Notes under the pieces: model-generated
What the model was told of the DNA's origin: nothing
The model's input: only the letters and a program-made list of their open reading frames with translations
Databases searched by the model: none
Part shown: piece by piece, positions 26,696-37,316 of the stretch
How positions within the stretch are numbered: the stretch's first letter is position 1
How the letters are laid out: each line of letters starts with the position of its first letter
Assembly (NCBI RefSeq): GCF_000374925.1
Contig: NZ_KB895550.1
Span: 80,889-144,888 of the forward strand
Direction of reading: 5' to 3'
From: Arthrobacter sp. 131MFCol6.1
GTDB lineage: Bacteria > Actinomycetota > Actinomycetes > Actinomycetales > Micrococcaceae
Length of the DNA stretch: 64,000 nt
Position numbers and translations under genes: made by a program

Positions 26696-26969
26696 CGCTG
26701 CGTCAGATTCCGCCGGTGCCGCCGGTTCCGTGGGCCAAATCCATTCCGCGGAGTTATTCATAACGATCTGTGGCGAAGCCGCCGTGTCGCGGCCCGTGGA
26801 AACCCGGCGGAGCCCGGCTGATGTGATAGCTTCCTCTGGAATGTGACCCGCAACATAGCCCACAAGGGCTCAGCCGCAAGGCATGCGGGCGGCCGGAAAC
26901 CAACTGGCCATACTCCCGAACCGGCCGCGGAACCCGCTGCCGGATGGGGACGACGGAAGGATCGACGTT
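26696..26969. other. non-coding stretch before the peptide ABC operon
   Basis: Together with the leader ORF this makes 374 bases without an established gene. No credible ORF is seen in the first 274. It holds a perfect 12-base palindrome GTTAT-TC-ATAAC at 26753-26764 and a GC-rich, hairpin-prone part from about 26870. It probably contains the promoter of the ABC transporter operon, but I cannot fix a -10/-35 pair. Confidence 0.5.
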
Positions 26970-27062
26970 GTGAATAATCTTGTCCTTGGAACAGGCAGGC
27001 CCGCCCGTGCGGCCGCAGCCTTGACGCCCCGATCCGCTCAGGCAACGGCGATCCAGAACTAG
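26970..27062 (+). CDS. possible 30-residue leader ORF of the peptide ABC operon
   Basis: GTG 26970 opens a 30-codon frame (begins MNNLVLGTGRPARAA, ends ATAIQN) that stops at 27062, 7 bases before the permease ATG. GGAAGG at 26955-26960 lies 9 bases before the GTG, whereas the permease itself has no clear ribosome site. The ORF may therefore serve mainly to bring ribosomes to the permease start. No amino-acid run typical of an attenuator is present. Too short for a confident call. Confidence 0.35.
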   Translation: MNNLVLGTGRPARAAAALTPRSAQATAIQN

Positions 27063-27069
27063 CCGCTCC

Positions 27070-28056
27070 ATGCTTCGATATCTCGCAAAACGTGCGCTCA
27101 CGTATGTCTTCATGATCTTCCTGACCACCAGTTCCGGCTATCTCCTGGCTGTGAGCACGCTGCAGCCGGCGCTGCTTGAGCAGGAGCGGATTCCGCGGCC
27201 CACGCCCGAGCAGGTGGTCAATTCCTTCCGGCTCAAGGGGCTCGATCCCACGCTCAGCCCGTGGGAGCGCTACGTCGACTGGCTCACCGGCATACTCACC
27301 CGCTGGGACTGGGGCCGGAGCCCCAACGGCGCCTTCATCAACGCCGAGTTCGGCGACCGGGTCTGGATCTCAACCCGGCTCTTCCTTGCCTCAATCATCC
27401 TGACCCTCGTGATCGGCGTCGCCCTCGGCGTCTTCACCGCGGCCCGCCAGTACAAGGCCTCGGACCGGGCCATCACCTCGTACAGCTACCTCATGTACAT
27501 CGTCCCCGCGCCGATCGCCTACTTCCTGGTGCAGCTGGGCGCCATCAACATCAACGAGTCGGTGGGGGAGCGCGTCTTCTTTGTCACCGGCATCTCCACC
27601 CCGGGCCTCGACGGCGACGGCTGGGCCCAGTTCGTCGACATGCTCGCCCACTACGCCGTGCCCACGTTCGCCATCACGATAGTGGGCTGGGGTGCCTACC
27701 AGATCGCCCAGCGCCAGTACCTGCTGGACAACGTCAACGCCGACTTCGTCAGGACGGCACGGGCCAAGGGCCTGACCCGCAACCAGGCCATCAGCCGGCA
27801 CGCCCTGCGGGTGTCCTTCATCCCCGTGGCGCAGAGCATTGCGTTCACCATCCCGGCCATCTTCGCCGGCGGCTTCTTCGCCGAGAAAATCTTCGCCTGG
27901 CACGGGGTCGGGTCCTGGTCCATCGACTCGATCGCCCTGCAGGACGTCAACGCGGCCACCGCGACGCTCGCCTACGGCTCCGTCATTTTTGCGGTCGGGG
28001 CGATCCTCGCCGACTTCGCCACCACGCTCGTCGACCCGAGAGTGCGGGTGCAGTAA
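27070..28056 (+). CDS. oligopeptide ABC transporter permease (DppB/OppB type)
   Basis: 328 residues with six predicted membrane helices. The N-terminal MLRYLAKRALTYVFMIFLTT is the typical first helix with basic start. The cytoplasmic EAA-like loop DFVRTARAKGLTRNQAISRHALR contacts the ATPase. A large external loop (about residues 35-95) follows helix 1, as in DppB. It pairs with the next permease in the same operon. The ATG at 27070 lacks a clear ribosome site and may depend on coupling to the short ORF before it. The next gene starts 3 bases after its stop. Confidence 0.88.
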   Translation: MLRYLAKRALTYVFMIFLTTSSGYLLAVSTLQPALLEQERIPRPTPEQVVNSFRLKGLDPTLSPWERYVDWLTGILTRWDWGRSPNGAFINAEFGDRVWISTRLFLASIILTLVIGVALGVFTAARQYKASDRAITSYSYLMYIVPAPIAYFLVQLGAININESVGERVFFVTGISTPGLDGDGWAQFVDMLAHYAVPTFAITIVGWGAYQIAQRQYLLDNVNADFVRTARAKGLTRNQAISRHALRVSFIPVAQSIAFTIPAIFAGGFFAEKIFAWHGVGSWSIDSIALQDVNAATATLAYGSVIFAVGAILADFATTLVDPRVRVQ

Positions 28057-28058
28057 TC

Positions 28059-29056
28059 ATGACCAACCTCAACACGATTGACCCGGCCGCCGTCCTGGAC
28101 GAAGGAAAGTTCGGCGGCGACGACGTCGTGATCGGCAAGTCGCGGATCATCCTGCGACGCTTCCTGCGCAACCGCACCGCCGTCGCCGGCCTGGCCATCT
28201 TCCTGGCCCTGACCCTCTTCTCCTTCATCGGCGGCTTCTTCAGCAGCTGGGACAAGGAGACCATCGACCCCTTCAACATCGGCATGCCGCCCTCCGCGGA
28301 GCACCTGCTGGGCACCTCCCAGGCCGGGATCGACCTCTACGCCCTGACCGTCGAGGGCACCAGGGTCTCCATCCTGATCGGCGTCGTCGTCGGCCTCGTC
28401 TCGGTGCTGATCGCCGCCGTCTACGGCTGCACCATGGCGTTCTTCGGGCGCAAGGTGGACAAGGTCATGCTGTTCATCCTCGAAGCCCTGATCATGATGC
28501 CGGCCCTGCTGGTAGTCGCGGTGGCCACGAGCGGCGGCGCCAACGGCCTGAAGAACACCGTCCCGAGCTGGCTGCTGCTCATCGTCGTGCTGCTGGTCTT
28601 CAGCTGGATGGGCACCGCACGCCTCATCAGGTCCCTGTCGCTCTCACTCATGCAGCGTGACTTCGTCAAAGCCTCCCAGTACATGGGCATCCCGCCGCAC
28701 CGGATCGTCTGGCGCCACCTCGTGCCGAACATCGGCTCCCTGCTGGTCCTGGAAGTCACCCGCGGGGTCACCGGCGCCATCCTCGCCGAGGTTGCATTCT
28801 CCTTCATCGGCATCGGCATCAAGGTCCCCGACGTGAGCCTGGGCGTACTGATCGGCCAGTCGACCTCCCAGGTCTCCACGTTTCCGTGGATGTTCTGGGC
28901 TCCCCTCATTGTGATGTTCCTGCTGACCGGCTCGCTCGCCATGATGAACGACGGCCTCCGCGACGCGTTCGACCCCAGCTCCAGCTCCGTTGGCCGCACG
29001 AAGCGGAATAGCGCCACTGGCAAGAAACAGTCTGGCAAAACACAGAAGAAGATCAA

Positions 29057-29060
<4 letters not shown>
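28059..29060 (+). CDS. oligopeptide ABC transporter permease (DppC/OppC type)
   Basis: 333 residues. An N-terminal OppC_N segment (ILRRFLRNRTAVAGLAIFLAL, first membrane helix) is followed by five more helices and the EAA loop RDFVKASQYMGIPPHRIVWRHLVP. The C-terminus is basic and Ser/Lys-rich (KRNSATGKKQ...), probably cytoplasmic. The start is ATG 28059; the open frame that continues upstream in this register is a shadow of the first permease. The stop overlaps the ATPase ATG by four bases (ATGA). Confidence 0.88.
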
Positions 29061-31225
<2,165 letters not shown>

Positions 31226-31294
31226 ATCACCTCACCAGCACACCACCCGAGAACCCACGCATCACACTCGCACGAAAAAAATGAAGGGGATCAC

Positions 31295-32992
31295 ATGAAA
31301 AATCGGACCAGGATCGGCGGCCTCACCGCCGTCGTGGCGGCCCTTGCGCTGACCGCTTGCGGCAGCGGTGGCGCCTCAACCACCGCCCAGAGCGCCAAGG
31401 CACAGGATGCCTCCGGCGACCTGAGCAAGCTGGTCAGCGTCAACGCCAAGAAGGCCGCCGACTTGCAACAGGGCGGTACCGTAACGCTGCCCCTGGGCAA
31501 CATCGGACCGGACTTCAACGGCTTCTCCAACGCGGGCAACTCGGCGGACAACACCGAACTGCACTACCCGATCGACGAGGCCGGCTACGTGGGCTGCTGG
31601 AAGCTGGACTTCGACGGCACCGCCAACCTCAACAAGAACTTCTGCGAAGACTTCAAGAGCGAGATCAAAGACGGCAAGCAGACCCTCACCATCAAGATCA
31701 ACCCGAAGGCCGCCTACAACGACGGCACCCCGATCAACGCCGCCACGTTCGAGAACACGTGGAAGATGCAAAACGGCCAGAACAAGGACATCGACATCGT
31801 CACGTCCGGCGCCTACGAGTTCATCGACTCCGTCAAGGCCGGAAGCAGCGACAAGGAAGTCGTTGTGACCACCACACAGCCGGTGTACCCGCTCAGTGAC
31901 ATGTTCGGCGGATTCATCCCGCAGACCGTGAACACTCCCGAAATCTTCAACACCGGCTTCACGGGTGAACTGCACCCCGAGTGGATGGCCGGCCCGTTCA
32001 AGGTGGACAAGTTTGACTCTGCCGCCAAGACGGTCTCCCTTGTGCCGAATGACAAGTGGTGGGGCGAGAAGCCGGTCCTGGACAAGGTGATCTTCCGCCA
32101 GCTGGAGGCCAGCGCCGAGATCGCCGCCTTCAAGAACGGCGAGATCGACATGGCCGACGGCCGCACGCTGACCAAGTACAAGCAGCTTGAAGGCACCAAG
32201 AACTCCGAGGTCCGCCGCGGCCAGCGCCTCTTCGCCGGCGGCCTGAACCTCAACGCCCTGAAGGCCCCCCTCACCGACGTCGCAGTCCGCAAGGCAATCT
32301 TCACCGCCGTGGACCGTCCCGCCATCCGCGCCGTCCGCTTTGGCGGCCTGAACTGGGAAGAGAACAGCTCGGGCTCGATGATGCTGATGCCGTTCTCGAA
32401 GTACTACCAGGACAACTACCCGGTCAAGGAAACCGGCGCCGATGCCGCCAAGAAGGTCCTGACCGACGCCGGCTACAAGGCCAACGCCAAGGGCATCATG
32501 GAAAAGGACGGCGTCCCGGCGTCGTTCAAGATCACCAACTTCGGTGACGACCCCACCGCCCTCGCCACCGTGCAGACGCTGCAGAAGCAGCTGCAGGCAG
32601 CCGGCATGGACGTTGGCATCGACCAGCGCGGCGACGCCGACTTCGGCAAGGTGGTTGGCAGCCGCGACTTCCAGCTCACCATCAGCGGCTACACGGTAGG
32701 CGCCGACGCCACCTCCGGCGTGAAGCAGTTCTACGATTCCAAGACCAACGAGAACGAACTCGGTGACGCCGAGCTGGACAAGGCCATCAAGGACCTCGCG
32801 TCCATCCAGGATGACGCCCAGCGCAACAAGGCCGCCATGGACGTCGAGAAGAAGCACATGGAAAAGTACTTCTCCATGGGCGTCATCATGAACGGCCCGC
32901 AGATCTACTTCGCCCGCACCGGCCTGGCCAACTACGGTGCAGCCCTGTTCCAGACCCCGGACTGGAGCGTCGTCGGCTGGGACAAGAAGTAA
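31295..32992 (+). CDS. peptide-binding lipoprotein of the ABC transporter (SBP family 5)
   Basis: 565 residues. A lipoprotein signal peptide ends LALTAC, giving a lipidated Cys22 on the outer face of the membrane. The mature part is a family 5 solute-binding protein, with the typical helical segment NPKAAYNDGTPINAATFENTWK and a C-terminal DWSVVGWDKK. Family 5 proteins bind oligopeptides, dipeptides or nickel; aromatic- and Trp-rich peptide-type segments here favour peptides. It follows the ATPase gene by 69 bases, with AAGGGG before the ATG, and is the last gene of the operon. Confidence 0.9.
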   Translation: MKNRTRIGGLTAVVAALALTACGSGGASTTAQSAKAQDASGDLSKLVSVNAKKAADLQQGGTVTLPLGNIGPDFNGFSNAGNSADNTELHYPIDEAGYVGCWKLDFDGTANLNKNFCEDFKSEIKDGKQTLTIKINPKAAYNDGTPINAATFENTWKMQNGQNKDIDIVTSGAYEFIDSVKAGSSDKEVVVTTTQPVYPLSDMFGGFIPQTVNTPEIFNTGFTGELHPEWMAGPFKVDKFDSAAKTVSLVPNDKWWGEKPVLDKVIFRQLEASAEIAAFKNGEIDMADGRTLTKYKQLEGTKNSEVRRGQRLFAGGLNLNALKAPLTDVAVRKAIFTAVDRPAIRAVRFGGLNWEENSSGSMMLMPFSKYYQDNYPVKETGADAAKKVLTDAGYKANAKGIMEKDGVPASFKITNFGDDPTALATVQTLQKQLQAAGMDVGIDQRGDADFGKVVGSRDFQLTISGYTVGADATSGVKQFYDSKTNENELGDAELDKAIKDLASIQDDAQRNKAAMDVEKKHMEKYFSMGVIMNGPQIYFARTGLANYGAALFQTPDWSVVGWDKK

Positions 32993-33001
32993 GCCCTGCT
33001 G

Positions 33002-33051
33002 ACTGAGCAATACTGAGCAATACTGAGCAGCACTAAGCACCACCAAGCAAC
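33002..33051. repeat. five tandem 10-base units after the binding protein gene
   Basis: Consecutive units ACTGAGCAAT, ACTGAGCAAT, ACTGAGCAGC, ACTAAGCACC, ACCAAGCAAC, beginning seven bases after the stop codon and decaying from left to right. A terminator hairpin follows directly. Confidence 0.8.
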
Positions 33052-33055
33052 GGCC

Positions 33056-33096
33056 GAGGCCGGTGCCCCCGGAACCATCCGGGCGGCGCCGGCCTC
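33056..33096 (+). terminator. terminator of the peptide ABC operon
   Basis: Imperfect GC-rich stem: GAGGCCGGTGCC...CCCGG pairs with CCGGGCGGCGCCGGCCTC across AACCAT. GTTCGATT follows. It closes the ABC transporter operon. Confidence 0.7.
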
Positions 33097-33157
33097 GTTC
33101 GATTAAGCCCTGCCGGTCAGCCACCCGGGCTCCGGCCCAGCCGGTAGCCTTGGCACC

Positions 33158-34213
33158 ATGAGCAACGATTCAACCCGGCCCATCCGCACCGCCGTCGCCG
33201 GCTTCGGCCTTTCGGGCAGCGTCTTCCACGCCCCGTTCATCGCCGCAAACCCCGCCTATTCGCTCGACGCCATTTCCACCTCCGACGCCGCCAGGAAGTC
33301 TGCCGCCGCACACAGCTATCCGGCGGCCAGGATCGTGGACACACCGGCCGAGATCCTGGAGCTCGCGGGCGAACTGGACCTGCTGGTGCTCGGCACGCCG
33401 CCCGCCACCCACTACCCACTCGCGAAAGCGGCGCTGGAAGCCGGGCTCGACGTCGTCGTCGACAAGCCGTTCGCTGTCCGCAGCGCCGAAGGACAAGAGC
33501 TCATAGACCTGGCCGCGCGGCTGGGCCGGGTGCTCACGGTGTTCCAGAACCGGCGCTGGGACGGCGACTTCCTCACGGTGAAGGCCCTCATGGACACCGG
33601 AGCCTTCGGCACGGTCAGCCGCTTTGAGTCCCGCTTTGAGCGGTGGTCGCCCGACGTCCCCAAAGCGTGGAAGGCGGCCGCCACGGCGGACGACGGCGGC
33701 GGAGTGCTGTTTGACCTCGGCACCCACCTGCTGGACCAGGCAGTGCAGCTTTTTGGGCCGGCAACGGTCACGCACGCGGAGCTGGCCGCCCGGCGGCCCG
33801 GAAGCAAAGCGGACGATGACGTCTTCGTGGTCCTGCGGCACAACTCCGGGGTGACCAGCCACCTGTGGATGAACATGCTGTGCGCCCAGCAGGGCCCGCG
33901 CTACCGCATGCTGGGCAGCGAGGGCGGCTTCACCAAGCACGGCGTGGACCCGCAGGAGCCCTACATCGTGGCCGGCGGAAGCCCGCTGGACGCCGACTAC
34001 GGCGTGGAAGATCCGGACTGGGCCGGGCTGCTGGGACGCGACGGGCACCTGGACCGGCTGCCCACCGAACGCGGCGCCTACCCGGAGTTCTACCGGATCC
34101 TGGCCGCCAAGATCGCCGACGGCGGTGCCGCCTCGGCGCTGCCCGTCCCCGTCGACCCCGCGGGCCCGCTCCAGGTGCTGCAGCTGATCGAGCAGGCCCG
34201 GTCCCTGGCTTAA
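33158..34213 (+). CDS. Gfo/Idh/MocA-family NAD(P)-dependent oxidoreductase
   Basis: 351 residues. The N-terminal Rossmann domain (VAGFGLSGSVFHAPFI) and the family's DKPFAVRSAEG (the E/DKP motif whose lysine acts in catalysis) lie in the first 115 residues. The C-terminal beta-sheet domain contains FDLGTHLLDQAVQLFG, with the His and Asp of the usual DxGxHxxD pattern. Substrates in the family are inositols, sugars, or biliverdin, so none is assigned; the yeast/bacterial relatives closest in style are scyllo-inositol dehydrogenase-like. TAGCCT at 33145-33150 is 7 bases before the ATG, so it is probably leaderless. It is transcribed alone. Confidence 0.85.
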   Translation: MSNDSTRPIRTAVAGFGLSGSVFHAPFIAANPAYSLDAISTSDAARKSAAAHSYPAARIVDTPAEILELAGELDLLVLGTPPATHYPLAKAALEAGLDVVVDKPFAVRSAEGQELIDLAARLGRVLTVFQNRRWDGDFLTVKALMDTGAFGTVSRFESRFERWSPDVPKAWKAAATADDGGGVLFDLGTHLLDQAVQLFGPATVTHAELAARRPGSKADDDVFVVLRHNSGVTSHLWMNMLCAQQGPRYRMLGSEGGFTKHGVDPQEPYIVAGGSPLDADYGVEDPDWAGLLGRDGHLDRLPTERGAYPEFYRILAAKIADGGAASALPVPVDPAGPLQVLQLIEQARSLA

Positions 34214-34219
34214 ACACCA

Positions 34220-34279
34220 ATCGACTGCTCCGCAACTGCCGTTCTGGGGGTCCAAAAGGGCGGTAACGGAGCAGCCGAT
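34220..34279. terminator. long imperfect hairpin after the Gfo/Idh/MocA gene
   Basis: Arms of about 21 bases (ATCGACTGCTCCGCAACTGCC, and GGCGGTAACGGAGCAGCCGAT) separated by 18 bases; roughly 16 of 21 positions pair, with further G:U pairs. It begins 6 bases past the stop. Confidence 0.55.
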
Positions 34280-34342
34280 GGGGTTCCCTGGCCGAGCTTG
34301 CGAGGCGAGGGGGCCGGTGGGGAGGAGCAGCCGATGCAGTGG

Positions 34343-34392
34343 TGGCTACGCGGAGACCAACAGGTTACGCGGTGCTGGCTACGCGGAGACCA
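34343..34392. repeat. direct repeat of the ald 3' end
   Basis: TGGCTACGCGGAGACCA occurs at 34343-34359 and again at 34376-34392, the second copy being the last codons and stop of ald. The spacing is 33 bases, a multiple of three, so past the stop the minus strand reads eleven codons ending LVSA-stop again. Confidence 0.8.
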
Positions 34393-35497
34393 GCTCGTGC
34401 CAGTCGGCGACGAGGGGCAGGTTGTGCGCCTCGGAGACCGAGCGGTGGGCAACCTTGCCGCCGGCGATGTTCAGGCCGGCGGCCAGCGCGGCGTCGCGCT
34501 CAAACGCGGCCTTGACGCCCAGGTTTGCCAGTGAAACGGCGTAGCGCAGGGTGACGTTGGTCAGCGCGTACGTGGACGTGTTCGGGACGGCGCCGGGCAT
34601 GTTGGCGACGCAGTAGAAGATCGTGTTGTGGACCTTGTACGTCGGTTCCTGGTGCGTGGTGGGGTGGGTGTCCTCGAAGCAGCCGCCCTGGTCCACGGCG
34701 ATGTCCACCAGCACGGAGCCGGGCTTCATCCGGGCCACGAGCTCGTTGGTGACGAGCTTCGGGGCCTTGGCGCCCGGGATCAGGACCGAACCGATGACGA
34801 GGTCGGCGTCGACCACGGACTTCTCGATCTCGTACTTGTTGGACGCGACGGTCTTCAGGCGGCCCTGGTACTGGGCATCCAGTTCGCGCAGGCGGTTGAT
34901 GTTGATGTCCAGGATGGTGACGTCGGCGCCCAGGCCCAGGGCCATGGCGGCGGCGTTGGTGCCGGCAACACCGGCGCCGAGGACAACGACCTTGGCCGGA
35001 CGGACGCCCGGGACGCCGCCGAGCAGCACGCCCTTGCCGCCAGCCGGGGCCATCAGGGAGGTGGCGCCGACCTGCACGGACAGCCGGCCGGCAACCTCGG
35101 ACATCGGGGCCAGCAGCGGCAGGGACCTGCCCTCCTGGACCGTCTCGTAGGCGATGGCGGTGACGCCGGAGTTGATCAGTGCCTGCGTCAGTTCCGGCTC
35201 GGCGGCCAGGTGCAGGTAGGTGAAGAGGACCAGGCCCTTGCGGAAGCGGTGGTATTCGGCCTTGACCGGTTCCTTGACCTTCAGCACCATGTCGGCGCGG
35301 CCCCAGACGTCGTCGGCTTCGGCGACGATTTCGGCGCCGGCAATCGCGTATTCCTCATCCGTGATGCCGGAGCCCAGGCCCGCGCCGCGCTCGACGAGGA
35401 CCTCGTGGCCGTGGGTCCGGAATTCGTGGACGCCGGCCGCCGTGATGGCGACGCGGAATTCGTTGTTTTTGATCTCTTTGGGTACGCCGATGATCAT
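34379..35497 (-). CDS. ald: alanine dehydrogenase
   Basis: 372 residues (EC 1.4.1.1), catalysing reversible NAD-dependent deamination of L-alanine to pyruvate and ammonium. The N-terminus MIIGVPKEIKNNEFRVA is diagnostic. The pyruvate-binding Lys75 (in VLKVKEP) and the catalytic His96 (in LFTYLHLAAEP) are present, as is the NAD loop VVVLGAGVAGTNAA. KVHNTIFYCVANMPGAVPNTST is the conserved C-terminal part. The gene is divergent from a PucR-type regulator, as in Bacillus where the PucR-family AdeR activates ald. A -10-like TATTCT lies on the minus strand about 65 bases upstream. Confidence 0.95.
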   Translation of the reverse strand: MIIGVPKEIKNNEFRVAITAAGVHEFRTHGHEVLVERGAGLGSGITDEEYAIAGAEIVAEADDVWGRADMVLKVKEPVKAEYHRFRKGLVLFTYLHLAAEPELTQALINSGVTAIAYETVQEGRSLPLLAPMSEVAGRLSVQVGATSLMAPAGGKGVLLGGVPGVRPAKVVVLGAGVAGTNAAAMALGLGADVTILDININRLRELDAQYQGRLKTVASNKYEIEKSVVDADLVIGSVLIPGAKAPKLVTNELVARMKPGSVLVDIAVDQGGCFEDTHPTTHQEPTYKVHNTIFYCVANMPGAVPNTSTYALTNVTLRYAVSLANLGVKAAFERDAALAAGLNIAGGKVAHRSVSEAHNLPLVADWHELVSA

Positions 35498-35563
35498 TTG
35501 TTAGCTCCAGTGGATGGTGGCCTCGTGGGCCAGGATGAGCGGGGGGATTCGTACTTCCAGAAT

Positions 35564-35647
35564 AAATCCCGCTGTGAGGCACGCGACAGGTGCCGCCGCC
35601 GGAGGCGGGACGCCCGCCGCGTCATTCCGGGATTTCTCAAATCCGGG
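35564..35647. promoter_or_regulatory. repeated half-sites in the ald/PucR control region
   Basis: CCGGGATTT, CTC, AAATCCGGG (35627-35647) is an inverted repeat with one mismatch. A further half-site AAATCCCG lies at 35564-35571, next to the likely ald promoter. Three similar half-sites between divergent ald and a PucR regulator gene suggest binding sites of that regulator. Confidence 0.45.
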
Positions 35648-35743
35648 GATAGACATTTGTCGAGGGAGCGGACGGCAGGTGTCGGCTCGTGTCCGTCGCG
35701 GATGCATTCGCAGTGCGGCGGGCCGGGGCAGTAGTCTGGCAGG

Positions 35744-36964
35744 ATGCAGCAGCAGGACGTGGAGCAGCTCGTGGAGCAGGTGGCGCAGCGGCTGGGCCGC
35801 GGTCTCTCCCTCGAGGACCTCGACGGCTTACTCCTCGCCTACAGCTCCAACCAATCCCATGCGGACCGGGTCCGGGTGAACTTCCTGCTCAGTAAGCGTG
35901 TCCCCGTGGACGTCATCGCGTGGCAGCTCTCGCACGGGATTGCGACGGCGGTCCGGCCGGTCGTCGTGCCGGCCAACGCCGACCTCGGCATGCTGGGGCG
36001 TGTGTGCGTGCCGCTGCTGGTGCGGGGCTTCCGGGTGGGGTACCTGTGGGTCCAGCTCGACGCCGAGGAGCCCGGCGCCGCGACCGTCCTGGCCCAGCTG
36101 CAGGATGTGGCGCCGGAGCTGGAGCAGCTGTCCTCCCTGCTGCTGGATTCCAACACGGCGGAGTCCGAGTTCCGGCGGCGGCGCGAGCAGGAGTTCCTGG
36201 CGGCCTGCGCCGGGGAGGCCAACGCGGCGGCGGCTGTCGCGGGCTGGAAAGAAGTCCAGGGCAAGGGGCCTTGGCAGCTGGTGACCGTCCTGGACGCCGA
36301 TGGCTGGGCCGGGGGCTCGGATCCCATTGCCGACACGCTCATTCACCGCTCCGCTGCGCTGCAGGCGACCATCGGGGTGGATGCCGCACTGTTCAGCGCC
36401 GGCACGGAGACGCACGCGGTGGTGCTCTTCAAGGAATCCACGGGACGCGCGGACCACGCCCAGGTGCTGGTCCACTATCAACTCGAACTCGCCAAACGCT
36501 CCGGGCGCACGGTCCGGCGGATCATCCTGGGCACGTCCGAGGGATTTGCCAAGCCGCGGGAACTGGCCGAGGCCTACCGGCAGTCACGGCAGGCGGCCCA
36601 GGCCGCGGCGGTGGATCCGCAGCTGGGCGAGCTCGTCGACTGCCGGGCAACCGGCGTCTACCAGCTGCTGGCCTCGGCCGGGGGCGGCGCGGGGGCCTGG
36701 GCCGATGCCGGCTCCGTGTATTTCCGCATCCTCGAGGACCATGACCGCAACCACGAGCTGCTGCCCGTGCTGGAGCTGTTCTACGACAACGACGGCTCGG
36801 TCCAGGAGGTCGCTGCCAAGCTGCACCTGCACCGGAGCAGCATCTACAACCGGCTCGGCCGGATCCGCCAGCTGCTGGGCGTGGACCCGTTGAAGGGGAT
36901 GGTGCGGCTGGAACTGCATGCCGGGCTCAAGGCGCGGCGCTGGGCGGGCCGGCCCAGAATCTAG
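35744..36964 (+). CDS. PucR/CdaR-type transcriptional regulator, AdeR-like
   Basis: 406 residues. The C-terminal PucR helix-turn-helix (LELFYDNDGSVQEVAAKLHLHRSSIYNRLGRI, about residues 340-375) is preceded by a GGDEF-like CdaR domain (about 170-310). The N-terminal part lacks an obvious sensory fold. It is divergent from ald and the shared region carries repeated half-sites. In Bacillus subtilis AdeR, of the same family, activates ald in response to alanine; that role is inferred here from context. TAGTCT at 35732-35737 is 6 bases before the ATG, so it is probably leaderless. Confidence 0.85.
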   Translation: MQQQDVEQLVEQVAQRLGRGLSLEDLDGLLLAYSSNQSHADRVRVNFLLSKRVPVDVIAWQLSHGIATAVRPVVVPANADLGMLGRVCVPLLVRGFRVGYLWVQLDAEEPGAATVLAQLQDVAPELEQLSSLLLDSNTAESEFRRRREQEFLAACAGEANAAAAVAGWKEVQGKGPWQLVTVLDADGWAGGSDPIADTLIHRSAALQATIGVDAALFSAGTETHAVVLFKESTGRADHAQVLVHYQLELAKRSGRTVRRIILGTSEGFAKPRELAEAYRQSRQAAQAAAVDPQLGELVDCRATGVYQLLASAGGGAGAWADAGSVYFRILEDHDRNHELLPVLELFYDNDGSVQEVAAKLHLHRSSIYNRLGRIRQLLGVDPLKGMVRLELHAGLKARRWAGRPRI

Positions 36965-36972
36965 CGTCGCGC

Positions 36973-37242
36973 TTAGCCCTCGCGCTTGGAGGGGTCGACG
37001 TCGAGGGCCGGCTTCGCATCGCCGCCAAGGTCCTGGCGAAGGTCCGGGCCGGGGCCGGCCGTGCCGGCGGCGTTCCGGCGGCGGGCAATCCGGCTGTCCA
37101 CCCAGAGCGACACCGCTACGAAAGCGACGCCGCTGGCCAAATAGGTGGCGGTGTTGTTCAGGCCCATCGCGGTTCCGAAGATGCCAGCGAGCAACATGGC
37201 GGCGATCCCTGCCACGATGTGCCACCCTCTGAATTTACCCAC
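36973..37242 (-). CDS. small two-helix membrane protein, function unknown
   Basis: 89 residues. Two hydrophobic segments (HIVAGIAAMLLAGIFGTAMG and TYLASGVAFVAVSLWV) are followed by a basic, Pro/Asp-rich cytoplasmic tail (RIARRRNAAG...). No known family recognised. The start is GTG 37240-37242, since the ATG two bases upstream is out of frame. TAAGCT on the minus strand (37249-37254) is 6 bases before it and no ribosome site is present, so it is probably leaderless. It converges on the PucR gene. Confidence 0.65.
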   Translation of the reverse strand: MGKFRGWHIVAGIAAMLLAGIFGTAMGLNNTATYLASGVAFVAVSLWVDSRIARRRNAAGTAGPGPDLRQDLGGDAKPALDVDPSKREG

Positions 37243-37316
37243 ATTCCAAGCTTAACCCGCGGGATATCAGTGCTTCCGCGCCGGACAGGGATCGTTGCTT
37301 GATCCTTATCACTGCT

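Noticed and set aside
27261..28058. Long in-frame extension upstream of the second permease
   Set aside because: It overlaps the first permease gene in another frame and has no membrane-helix character; ATG 28059 gives a normal OppC N-terminus.
33002..33051. CRISPR-like array
   Set aside because: Units of 10 bases without spacers, only five copies, no cas genes; a simple tandem repeat.
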